Shown here piece by piece: positions 1-6,573 of a DNA stretch of 64,000 nt (position 1 is its first letter; every line of letters starts with the position of its first letter). The stretch covers positions 1 to 64,000 of the forward strand of contig JASLKK010000005.1 in NCBI GenBank assembly GCA_030747595.1, in the 5' to 3' direction. The translations under genes were made by a program, and so were the position numbers. The stretch is from Acidimicrobiales bacterium (GTDB lineage: Bacteria; Actinomycetota; Acidimicrobiia; Acidimicrobiales; MedAcidi-G1). The notes beneath the pieces are model-generated. The model was not told where the DNA came from, searched no databases, and saw only the letters and a list, made by a program, of their open reading frames with translations.

Positions 1-250
1 AGCATCACCACCAGGAGCATCACCACCAGGAGCATCACCACCGGCACCGCCACCAGGAGCATCACCACCAGGAGCATCACCACCAGGAGCATCACCACCG
101 GCACCGCCACCAGGAGCAGCGTCAGAAGGAGGAGCAACCTCAGAAGGAGGAGCAGGAGCAGCGTCAGGAGGAGGGCCAGCGTCAGGAGGAGGGCCAGCGT
201 CAGGAGCAGGGCCAGGAGCAGGACCAGGAGCAGGGCCAGGAGCAGGGCCA
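1..250 (-). repeat. Tandem coding repeats (15-bp GGDAP units and PAPG units)
   Basis: On the plus strand the unit AGCATCACCACCAGG recurs, interrupted by GGCACCGCCACC variants. Towards 250 it gives way to AGGAGCAGGGCC-type units. All keep the minus-strand reading frame (Gly-Gly-Asp-Ala-Pro and Pro-Ala-Pro-Gly). Such arrays commonly change copy number by slippage. The array reaches the window edge, so its full length is unknown. Confidence 0.85.
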
Positions 251-354
251 GGAGGAGGTTGGAAATCTTGAGCTGCAACAGTGGTCGGGATCATGACCGT
301 CACCAGAATTGCAAGGAGGACCACTCGGATTGTCCGTCGTCCTACTGATCGCAT
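1..354 (-). CDS. Secreted Gly/Pro/Ala/Asp-rich repeat protein (C-terminus outside window)
   Basis: Reading leftwards from the ATG at 354, the frame stays open to the window edge, so the gene is cut at its 3' end. A GAGGAGGGG ribosome site sits just before the start. The first 29 residues form a Sec signal peptide: MRSVGRR, a hydrophobic VVLLAILVTVMI core, then TVAAQ as the likely cleavage region. The mature part is low complexity: first PAPG repeats, then DAGPPP, then GGDAP pentapeptides encoded by near-identical 15-bp units. No enzymatic domain is visible. It is probably an exported linker, wall-associated or coat-like protein, or the stalk of a larger protein continuing to the left. Function unknown; coding status rests on the signal peptide, ribosome site and in-frame repeats. 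Confidence 0.7.
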   Translation of the reverse strand, partial: MRSVGRRTIRVVLLAILVTVMIPTTVAAQDFQPPPGPAPGPAPGPAPGPAPDAGPPPDAGPPPDAAPAPPSEVAPPSDAAPGGGAGGDAPGGDAPGGDAPGGGAGGDAPGGDAPGGDA

Positions 355-483
355 AACTGCCCCTCCTCATCATCCTCGTACGGGATGCCCGCTCGAGGAC
401 CCTTTAGCTTCTTCTGGCCCGGCTAGGCAACGTTGACATACTGGCCTGACCGCGTCCAACCAAACGCGTTCTTCCAGGTGTGG

Positions 484-816
484 TCAGAGCACCTCGCGCG
501 TGTAGCGGACCACCGCCTCGAGTTCCTCGGGGTCGTACCGGCCGCTGAAACCTGGCATGGAACCCTGTCCATCGGTCACCACTGTGAGCTGGTCGGCCAA
601 CACTGGGAACCGAATCTCCACCGAGACCAGCGACGGCCCCCTTCCCCCGGAACCGTCGGAACCGTGGCAGGACGCACACGCCTTCCCCCAGATCTCCCGA
701 CCCCTTACCAGAGCGGGATCTGCCGACCCGTCGTCGGCCCCGGGAACCTGTGGGGGGCTGGCACAGGACGCCCCGAGAACGGCCAATACCAGGAACAGAG
801 CGCAGTGGAGTCGCAT
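484..816 (-). CDS. Lipoprotein c-type cytochrome
   Basis: A 110-residue protein. The N-terminus MRLHCALFLVLAVLGASC has a lipobox (LGAS before Cys18), so it is probably lipid-anchored outside the membrane. The haem c site CASCH lies at about residues 47-51 after GREIWGKA, and a distal methionine is available in GSMPGFSG, the usual sixth ligand region of class I cytochromes. It is probably an extracytoplasmic electron carrier; the partner oxidase is not in view. No strong ribosome site is seen. It is divergent from the tiny plus-strand gene at 840, and the shared 23-bp gap contains a -10-like sequence in each direction. Confidence 0.85.
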   Translation of the reverse strand: MRLHCALFLVLAVLGASCASPPQVPGADDGSADPALVRGREIWGKACASCHGSDGSGGRGPSLVSVEIRFPVLADQLTVVTDGQGSMPGFSGRYDPEELEAVVRYTREVL

Positions 817-839
817 CGAACGTCGACGATACTGACGGC

Positions 840-950
840 ATGGGATTTGACCCGCGACGCCCCCACCACCGGCGCCCCAGCGATGTCCTCTACGTGGGTG
901 CTGCCGTCGTCGTGGCTGTACTCCTTATCGCCTGGACGCTCTTCCTGTGA
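840..950 (+). CDS. Small single-pass membrane protein, 36 aa
   Basis: ATG at 840 and stop at 948-950 give 36 residues: a basic N-terminus (MGFDPRRPHHRRPSD) and one transmembrane helix (about residues 17-36, VLYVGAAVVVAVLLIAWTLF), predicted with the N-terminus inside. No homologue is recognised. Support comes from the clean positive-inside topology, from a GATACT sequence six bases before the ATG that could be a -10 box of a leaderless promoter, and from its position ahead of the next small gene on the same strand. It could still be a chance frame. Confidence 0.5.
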   Translation: MGFDPRRPHHRRPSDVLYVGAAVVVAVLLIAWTLFL

Positions 951-995
951 CCTGCCAACCACCAACCGGCCACCCACGCGGGACGACCTCCTGAG

Positions 996-1217
996 ATGGA
1001 CAACCCCGAGATCCTGGGCGAACTGGAAGAGCGTTTCATCCATCCCTACCAGGCCACCAAGACCTACCTATGCCCGGGCTGCAACCGGGAGATCCCGCCG
1101 GGACTCGGACACTTAGTCATCGTCCCTGTCGACGTGCCTGACATGCGTCGCCATTGGCACCGAGGCTGCTGGACCAGACGCCGACCCGCCGAATCGCCAC
1201 CATGGCAGCGACCATAG
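996..1217 (+). CDS. Small zinc-ribbon-like protein
   Basis: A 73-residue basic protein with CPGC near residue 26 and a second cluster HWHRGC about 30 residues later, which together could bind one zinc. It resembles a widespread short actinobacterial family often labelled ATP/GTP-binding protein, for which no function is established; that match is from memory of the family pattern (CPGCxxEI ... RRHWHxxCW). The end is Arg/Pro-rich. It converges on rplS with a 46-bp gap containing no obvious terminator. Confidence 0.7.
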   Translation: MDNPEILGELEERFIHPYQATKTYLCPGCNREIPPGLGHLVIVPVDVPDMRRHWHRGCWTRRRPAESPPWQRP

Positions 1218-1263
1218 GGAACAGGATGTGGCGGCGACCCTCAGCAGGAACGCCGCAGCGGGA

Positions 1264-1611
1264 TCAGAACTCCCGCTTCTCCTTGACCTTGGCACGCTTA
1301 CCGATACGGTCGCGGAGGTAGTAGAGCTTGGCCCGACGGACGTCACCGCGGGCCCCGACCTCGATGCGGTCGATAATCGGTGAATGGACCGGGAAGGTCC
1401 GTTCCACGCCGACGCCGAAGCTCAGCTTGCGTACGGTGAACGTCTCACGGACCCCGCTGCCCTGACGGCGGATGACCACGCCTTCGAAGAGCTGCACCCG
1501 CTTCCGGTTGCCCTCAACAACGCGGACGTGCACCTTCAGGGCATCGCCGGCGTTGAAGTCGGGAACGTCGTCCCGGAGGTTCTGGTGATCGACGAGATCG
1601 GTGGGCTGCAT
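1264..1611 (-). CDS. rplS: 50S ribosomal protein L19
   Basis: The product is 115 residues, the usual size for L19, at the 30S-50S interface. Family hallmarks are visible: an N-terminal [19 protein letters not shown], the [23 protein letters not shown] core, and the basic [19 protein letters not shown] end. The start is the ATG at 1611, preceded by GAGGA; upstream in-frame starts would add residues foreign to the family. It is the last gene of the rpsP-khpA-rimM-trmD-rplS cluster, separated from trmD by a 147-bp leader with two hairpins, so it may have its own control. Confidence 0.97.
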   Translation of the reverse strand: MQPTDLVDHQNLRDDVPDFNAGDALKVHVRVVEGNRKRVQLFEGVVIRRQGSGVRETFTVRKLSFGVGVERTFPVHSPIIDRIEVGARGDVRRAKLYYLRDRIGKRAKVKEKREF

Positions 1612-1633
1612 GGCTCGTCCTCGAGAGGCTCGT

Positions 1634-1679
1634 GGCCCGTCAGACAGATCGGGCCGTTCGTGGTTCCGTCCCCGGACGG
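1634..1679 (-). promoter_or_regulatory. Two hairpins in the rplS leader
   Basis: Two adjacent inverted repeats lie between trmD and rplS: GGCCCG/CGGGCC (1634-1639 with 1650-1655, 10-nt loop) and CCGTCC/GGACGG (1666-1671 with 1674-1679). They would fold in the mRNA just ahead of the L19 start. L19 leaders that bind their own product are known in other bacteria, but similarity to those RNAs cannot be judged by eye, and GC-rich DNA gives many chance hairpins. Confidence 0.35.
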
Positions 1680-1758
1680 GAGGAGACCGATCGGCAAGCA
1701 TACGGCCATCGACCGTGGACGACACCGGGACGACCGACCGCCCGTTGTGCCGTCTGGC

Positions 1759-2499
1759 TCAATCGTTCGGGTCAGGTGTCCCGAACTCGTCGAGAAGGTC
1801 CTGGTCGGCCTCGGTGAGGCCGCCACGCTGTTCGATCAGGTCCGGTCGTCGCTCGATCGTGCGAGCTAGTGCTGCGGCCCGGCGCCACCGGGCGACCCTC
1901 GCGTGATCGCCCGACAGGAGCACATCGGGAACGGACAAGGCACGGAACTCGGCCGGGCGGGTCCAGTGCGGGTACTCAAGAAGACCGTCGGTGAACGACT
2001 CGTCCTCCGGCGAAGCGCTGTTTCCCAGCACCCCGGGTCGAAGCCGCGCCACAGCCTCGATGACCGCCAGGGCAGCTAGTTCGCCGCCGGCCAACACGTA
2101 GTCGCCGAGCGAGAGCTCGTCGTCACACAGCTCGGTTCGGATCCTCTCGTCTACCCCCTCGTAACGGCCGCAGAGCAGCGAGAAGCCATCGAGCGCGGCG
2201 AGTTCCACGGCTACCGACTGGTCGAAGCGTCGGCCGGCCGGGCTGAGCAGGATCAGCGGTCGCGGGGGTTCGACGAGTTCAACGGCGGCGAAGACCGGTT
2301 CGGGCATCATCACCATGCCCGCTCCCCCGCCGAACGGACTGTCGTCGACCGTGCGATGGGCATCGGTGGCGGCCATCCGCAAGTCGTGTGCCCGGACATC
2401 GAGGTGGCCTGCGTCGGAGGCCCGGCCCAGGATGCTCTCACCTGTGTAGGCCCCGATGAGGCCCGGGAAGAGAGTGAAGACGTCGACACGGAGCGTCAT
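1759..2499 (-). CDS. trmD: tRNA (guanine-N1)-methyltransferase TrmD
   Basis: A 246-residue SPOUT-class methyltransferase that makes m1G37 in tRNAs, preventing +1 frameshifting. Signature segments are present: VDVFTLFP at the start, DDSPFGGGAGM (residues 52-62), GRYEGVDERI (111-120) and SLGDYVLAGGE (130-140), the last two forming the S-adenosylmethionine trefoil knot. The C-terminal tRNA-binding part follows. Its start overlaps the rimM stop by four bases (ATGA), indicating translational coupling. Confidence 0.97.
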   Translation of the reverse strand: MTLRVDVFTLFPGLIGAYTGESILGRASDAGHLDVRAHDLRMAATDAHRTVDDSPFGGGAGMVMMPEPVFAAVELVEPPRPLILLSPAGRRFDQSVAVELAALDGFSLLCGRYEGVDERIRTELCDDELSLGDYVLAGGELAALAVIEAVARLRPGVLGNSASPEDESFTDGLLEYPHWTRPAEFRALSVPDVLLSGDHARVARWRRAAALARTIERRPDLIEQRGGLTEADQDLLDEFGTPDPND

Positions 2500-3044
2500 G
2501 GCGTCTGGTCCGGATCAGCGTCCGAGGCAACCTCGGGATCAACGTCGTCGCCGTCGAGGAGGCCGACGGGCACGTCCACGTCGATACGAACACCCGGCTC
2601 GAAGGCCGTCAGGAAGACCAGCGGGACCAGTCGGCCATCATCCAACTCGAGAAGGTCGCTGGCCGGGTTTTCGAGGACCCCCGTCACGACACCGTGCTCG
2701 ACCCCGTGCTGGTCCACCACCACGGATCCCATCAACTGGTGGATCCAAAGCGTGTCGTCGTCCGGGTCGTCGATCGGCGGCGCACTCAGCACCACCCCGC
2801 GCCACGCGTCGGCAGCCTCACGGTCGGGAATCCGGTCAAACCGGACCAGGTACCGATGCTGGTGGGGTCGACTCGACTCCACCGTGATCGCACCACGGTC
2901 GGTCTGGAGTTCGGCTCCGGGCGCGAGGCGCTCGGTGCGGTGGGTTATCAGACTGACGACGACCTCCCCGCGCACTCCATGGGGCTTGTCGATTCGGCCA
3001 ACCTCGAGCAGGGCTGGCCCATCGGGATCCGGCCCACCGTCCAT
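2496..3044 (-). CDS. rimM: 16S rRNA processing protein RimM
   Basis: This 182-residue factor binds S19 and helps mature the 30S head. The N-terminal RimM barrel is marked by LLEVGRIDKPHGVRGEVVV and the C-terminal PRC barrel by DTLWIHQLMGSVVVDQHGVEHGVV-like sequence, ending with LVPLVFL and a short acidic tail. The ATG at 3044 is chosen because upstream in-frame codons lie inside khpA and encode non-family sequence; it sits 7 bp after the khpA stop. No strong ribosome site is visible, so reinitiation after khpA is likely. Confidence 0.95.
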   Translation of the reverse strand: MDGGPDPDGPALLEVGRIDKPHGVRGEVVVSLITHRTERLAPGAELQTDRGAITVESSRPHQHRYLVRFDRIPDREAADAWRGVVLSAPPIDDPDDDTLWIHQLMGSVVVDQHGVEHGVVTGVLENPASDLLELDDGRLVPLVFLTAFEPGVRIDVDVPVGLLDGDDVDPEVASDADPDQTP

Positions 3045-3051
3045 CGGACGG

Positions 3052-3300
3052 TCAGTCGACGAAGTCGACGTCGATCTCGGTCTCGTCGTTGACCGCGGCA
3101 GCCCGGACAATGGTCCGGATGGCGTTGGCCACCCGGCCGCGACGGCCGATGACGCGACCCATGTCGCCGTCGGCGACGGTCACCGAGAACGTGCACCGCT
3201 CGTCGCCCGAAGCCTGGATGCGGACCTCGTCAGGCTGCTCGACGATGGTCTTGATCAGGTACTCGAGGACGCTCTCAGCAGTCGGGGCTTCAGCGCTCAT
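3052..3300 (-). CDS. khpA: KH-domain RNA-binding protein KhpA
   Basis: An 82-residue single KH domain. The GxxG loop region reads DMGRVIGRRGRVANAIRTI (residues 46-64), with GRRG as the nucleic-acid-contacting loop. The N-terminal helix carries VLEYLIKTIVEQPDEV. KhpA proteins bind RNA, often as a heterodimer with KhpB, and sit between rpsP and rimM in many Gram-positive genomes, as here. Its ATG overlaps the rpsP stop (ATGA), so translation is coupled to S16. Confidence 0.95.
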   Translation of the reverse strand: MSAEAPTAESVLEYLIKTIVEQPDEVRIQASGDERCTFSVTVADGDMGRVIGRRGRVANAIRTIVRAAAVNDETEIDVDFVD

Positions 3301-3875
3301 GATTCCTCCTCGACGGTCTCTTCAGCGGCCGCCTCTTCCACGGGGGCCTCCTCGACGGAAGCTTCCTCAGCAGGCGCCTCCTCAACGGCCTCTTCAACGG
3401 CCGCCTCCTCCACGGAAGCCTCCTCGACAGGCGCCTCCTCAACGGCCTCTTCAACGGCCGCCTCCTCCACGGAAGCATCCTCGACAGGCGCCTCCTCAAC
3501 GGCCTCTTCAACGGCCGCCTCCTCAACGGAAGCCTCCTCGACAGGGGCCTCCTCGACAGGGGTCGCCACTACTTCGGGCTTCGGCTCGGGCGCCGCAGTC
3601 ACGCTGGTGCCGGCAGGCTGACCCTTGAACTCGTCCCAGGCTCCGGTGATCTTCAAGAGCTTCTCGACACGCTCGGTCGGCTGGGCGCCGTTGCGCAACC
3701 AGCCCACCGCCTTCTCGTTGTCGATCTCGATCACGGACGGATCACGGCGGGGGTCGTAGAAGCCGACTGCCTCGATGATGCGGCCGTTTCGCGCCTTGCG
3801 CGAGTCGGCGGCAACCACCCGGTAGGTCGGCTGCTTCTTCTTTCCCATCCGCATGAGGCGGAGCTTCACGGCCAC
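3297..3875 (-). CDS. rpsP: 30S ribosomal protein S16 with a long acidic repeat tail
   Basis: Residues 1-85 are a normal S16: MAVKLRLMRMGKKKQPTYRVV, RNGRIIEAVGFYDPR, then NEKAVGWLRNGAQPTERVEKLL. The start is GTG at 3875. The family is normally 75-110 residues, but this protein has 192: residues 86-192 are a Glu/Ala/Val tail built of a 19-residue unit (EEAPVEEASVEEAAVEEAV) in three near-perfect copies and a decayed fourth. Acidic Ala-rich tails on S16 occur in some Actinobacteria; this one is long. It probably lies on the outside of the 30S body. First gene of the khpA-rimM-trmD-rplS cluster. Confidence 0.96.
   Translation of the reverse strand: MAVKLRLMRMGKKKQPTYRVVAADSRKARNGRIIEAVGFYDPRRDPSVIEIDNEKAVGWLRNGAQPTERVEKLLKITGAWDEFKGQPAGTSVTAAPEPKPEVVATPVEEAPVEEASVEEAAVEEAVEEAPVEDASVEEAAVEEAVEEAPVEEASVEEAAVEEAVEEAPAEEASVEEAPVEEAAAEETVEEES
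3384..3554 (-). repeat. 57-bp coding tandem repeats in rpsP
   Basis: Three consecutive 57-bp units encode the 19-residue acidic repeat at S16 residues 108-164. On the plus strand the shared word CTCAACGGCC recurs at 3381, 3438 and 3495, exactly 57 bp apart. Units differ by only a few bases (for example the Glu-to-Asp change in the second), which suggests recent duplication or ongoing homogenisation. Confidence 0.9.
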
Positions 3876-3915
3876 GTCGGTACCACTTTCTTGTCAGTCA
3901 GGATGATTCATCTGG

Positions 3916-3937
3916 CCCCCGCACGGTCTGGCGGGGG
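3916..3937 (-). promoter_or_regulatory. GC-rich hairpin in the rpsP leader
   Basis: CCCCCGC (3916-3922) pairs with GCGGGGG (3931-3937) around an 8-nt loop, about 40 bp before the S16 start in the 227-bp ffh-rpsP gap. No U-tract follows, so it is either a weak terminator/attenuator between ffh and the ribosomal cluster or a leader structure. The rest of the gap shows nothing else convincing. Confidence 0.4.
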
Positions 3938-4102
3938 ACCCTGGACACGGTGGAGTTGCGCCCATTCGGTCGTCCAGTCTGCCGGGATCCACGTCGTTTT
4001 CCAGCCTCCATGACCGGATCAGCCCCGTGACGCCCGACATGCCGTTCGACATCTTCCAGAGAAACCCGGCGGCACCCTCGAGAGGAGCCCGACCCGAGGG
4101 CC

Positions 4103-5590
4103 CTACGGCCTCCCCGGGGAACCCTCGCCGGGGAGACCGAGACCACCTGGGACACCGCCTGGCGTCTCGCCCAGCCCGGGCAGCGAAAGGCCCTTCTTCT
4201 TGTCGATCGGCGCCGGCCCAAGTGCCGTCGTCCGACCACCTCCGCCCCTTCGACCCTTGCCCCGGCCCTTACCAGCAGAAGGCCTGCCACCAGAGCGCCG
4301 ACCCTTGCCGCCCATTTGCTTCATCATCTTTCGCATTTCACGGAACTGGCGGACCAACTGGTTGATCTCGTTGGGCTGGGTGCCACTGCCCGCAGCGATC
4401 CGTGCCCGACGGGAACCGTCGATGACGTCCGGGGCGGCCCGCTCACCGGGAGTCATCGAGTGGATGATCCCCTCGATCCGGTCGATCCGGCGTTCATCCA
4501 CTTCGGCATCCACACCCTTCAGCTGTTGGGCCATCCCGGGGACCATTCCCATGATGTTGCTGAGCGGCCCCATCTTCCGAAGGGCCTTGAGCTGCTCGAG
4601 AAAGTCGTCGAGGGTGAAGGTCCCGTCCATGAGGCGGGCGGCGGCAGCCTCAGCCTCGGCCTGTTCGAACGATTCTTCGGCCTTCTCTATGAGCGTTTCG
4701 ACGTCGCCCATACCCAGGATCCGACTGGCCAGGCGGTCCGGGTGGAACAGGTCAAAGTCCTCTAGGGCCTCCCCAGTCGACGCGAAGGCGATGGGACGAC
4801 CCACCACCTCCTTGACGCTCAGCGCTGCACCGCCCCGGGCGTCGCCGTCCAACTTGGTGAGCACAACCGCGTCCAGTGAGAGCCGGGCATGGAAAGCCTC
4901 AGCTGTGTTGACGGCGTCCTGGCCGATCATGGCGTCGACAACCAGGAGGGTGTGGTCCGGGTCGAGTACCGCCGCCATTTCGGCCACCTCGGCCATCAGG
5001 TCATCGTCAACGGCCAGGCGCCCCGCCGTGTCACAGATGACGACGTCACGTCCCAGGCTGCGGGCCTGCGCCAGACCGGCACGAGCCACGGAGACCGGGT
5101 CGGTGGCCTCGCTGAACACCGGTACGTCGATGCGGGCAGCCAACGTCCGTAACTGCTCGACGGCCGCCGGGCGTTGGAGATCAGCCCCGATCAGCATCGG
5201 GTTTCGTCCTTGGGCCTTGAACCAGCGGGCCAACTTCGCTGCCGTGGTCGTCTTGCCTGATCCCTGGAGGCCGGCGAGCAGCACCACCGTCGGAGGCTTA
5301 GATGCGTAGGTCAGCCGATGGGTCTCGCCTCCGAGCACCCCGGTGAGCTCCTCGAGCACGATCTTGACGACCTGCTGTCCGGGATTGAGGGCTCCGCTGA
5401 CCTCGACGCCGACGGCCCGCTCGCGGATCCGATCCTGGAAGGTCCGAACCACCGACAGGTGAACGTCGGCCTCCAACAGGGCTACCCGAAGCTCGCCGAG
5501 GAACTCTTCGACGTCTTCGGGACCGAGCCGACCTTTGCCCCGGATCCGTTTTAGGACCCCCTCGAATCGACTACTCAGACTCTCGAACAC
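4103..5590 (-). CDS. ffh: Signal recognition particle protein Ffh (SRP54)
   Basis: The 495-residue SRP GTPase binds signal peptides of membrane proteins and 4.5S RNA. The N domain spans residues 1-95. The G domain follows with P-loop GLQGSGKTT (107-115), the DTAGR switch region and TKLDGDARGG. The methionine-rich M domain runs to about 435, with MGPLSNIMGMVPGM. The last 60 residues are an unusual tail: a basic GGKGRRSGGRPSAGKGRGKGRR stretch, in two parts, then a Gly/Pro/Leu-rich end. Next to ftsY, its receptor. Confidence 0.97.
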   Translation of the reverse strand: MFESLSSRFEGVLKRIRGKGRLGPEDVEEFLGELRVALLEADVHLSVVRTFQDRIRERAVGVEVSGALNPGQQVVKIVLEELTGVLGGETHRLTYASKPPTVVLLAGLQGSGKTTTAAKLARWFKAQGRNPMLIGADLQRPAAVEQLRTLAARIDVPVFSEATDPVSVARAGLAQARSLGRDVVICDTAGRLAVDDDLMAEVAEMAAVLDPDHTLLVVDAMIGQDAVNTAEAFHARLSLDAVVLTKLDGDARGGAALSVKEVVGRPIAFASTGEALEDFDLFHPDRLASRILGMGDVETLIEKAEESFEQAEAEAAAARLMDGTFTLDDFLEQLKALRKMGPLSNIMGMVPGMAQQLKGVDAEVDERRIDRIEGIIHSMTPGERAAPDVIDGSRRARIAAGSGTQPNEINQLVRQFREMRKMMKQMGGKGRRSGGRPSAGKGRGKGRRGGGGRTTALGPAPIDKKKGLSLPGLGETPGGVPGGLGLPGEGSPGRP

Positions 5591-5603
5591 GGTCGGCTTC
5601 TCC

Positions 5604-6509
5604 TCAGGCCGTCACATCAACGGCGAAGAGTGCGTCCACGAAGTCCACCGGGTCGAACTCGACGAGGTCGTCGGCGCCCTCACCCACCCCGACCAGCTTC
5701 ACCGGAATACCCAGGTCCTCCTGCACGGCGACCACGATGCCGCCCCGGGCCGAACCGTCCAACTTGGTCAGCACGATGCCGGTCACGGCAGCCACCTCAG
5801 CGAACTGCCGGGCCTGGATCAATCCGTTCTGCCCAGTGGTGGCATCTATAACCAACAGCGTCTCGGTCACCGTGCCTGAGCCCTTCTCCGCCACCCGCCG
5901 CACCTTGGCCAGCTCGTCCATCAGGTTGGACTTCGTGTGGACACGACCGGCCGTGTCGGCCAGGACGAGGTCGGCACCTCGGGCCGCCGCGTGTTCAACG
6001 GCGTCGAAGACCACAGAGCTGGGATCGGCGCCCTCCGCGCCCCGCACTACCGGCGCACCGGCGCGATCGGCCCACATAGCCAACTGGTCGGCCGCCGCGG
6101 CCCGGAAGGTATCGCCAGCAGCAAACACCACATGACGGCCCGCGTCAGCCTCACGGCCACCCAACTTCCCGATGGTCGTCGTCTTGCCCACCCCGTTCAC
6201 ACCGACGAACAGCCACACCGACGGACTTCCGCCAAGGGCCAGCGAGCGATCGGCGCCACCCAGACGATCCACGAGAACCGACTTGAGGATTCCCAGCACC
6301 CCGTCGACGTCGTCCACGCCCTCACGCCCAACCCGCTGGCGGACCTCGTCCAACAACTCGTCAGCTGTCGCCACGCCGACGTCGGCCAAGATCAGGGCGT
6401 CACCCAGTTCCTGCCAGATGCGATCGTCGACCACCTCGGATGCACGGATCGTGGCGAGGTGCGAAGACCATGCGTCGCGGGCACGACCGAGACGGGAGCG
6501 GAGACCCAT
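5604..6509 (-). CDS. ftsY: SRP receptor GTPase FtsY
   Basis: A membrane-associated GTPase that pairs with Ffh to deliver ribosomes to SecYEG. With the ATG at 6509 it has 301 residues: N domain 1-95, P-loop GVNGVGKT (103-110), DTAGRVHT, and TKLDGSARGG. The acidic A domain of enterobacterial FtsY is absent, as in many Gram-positives. The start is chosen because the protein then begins MGLRSRLGRARDAW, an amphipathic basic helix suited to lipid binding, and because a TAGCCT box lies 8 bases upstream. A longer frame reaching 6629 would overlap the htrA end. Confidence 0.95.
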   Translation of the reverse strand: MGLRSRLGRARDAWSSHLATIRASEVVDDRIWQELGDALILADVGVATADELLDEVRQRVGREGVDDVDGVLGILKSVLVDRLGGADRSLALGGSPSVWLFVGVNGVGKTTTIGKLGGREADAGRHVVFAAGDTFRAAAADQLAMWADRAGAPVVRGAEGADPSSVVFDAVEHAAARGADLVLADTAGRVHTKSNLMDELAKVRRVAEKGSGTVTETLLVIDATTGQNGLIQARQFAEVAAVTGIVLTKLDGSARGGIVVAVQEDLGIPVKLVGVGEGADDLVEFDPVDFVDALFAVDVTA

Positions 6510-6517
6510 GGCCCGAA

Positions 6518-6523
6518 AGGCTA
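6518..6523 (-). promoter_or_regulatory. Putative -10 box, leaderless ftsY
   Basis: TAGCCT on the minus strand ends 8 bases before the ftsY ATG, with no ribosome site between. This fits a TANNNT -10 with transcription starting at or next to the A of the start codon. Confidence 0.5.
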
Positions 6524-6573
6524 CCGGTGGGGTTCCGATCCGAACCCGGGCCGGAACCGGGCTGAACGTTGGG

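Noticed and set aside
1-250. CRISPR-like array
   Set aside because: The units are 15 bp with no spacers and preserve a reading frame, so this is protein-coding repeat DNA.
433-1116. 227-codon plus-strand frame
   Set aside because: Overlaps the cytochrome gene in antisense and both small genes; no domain or ribosome site.
2356-3621. 421-codon open frame on the plus strand, Ser/Thr-rich
   Set aside because: It is antisense to trmD, rimM, khpA and rpsP. Its Ser/Ala/Thr repeats are the antisense reading of the S16 tail, and it has no ribosome site.
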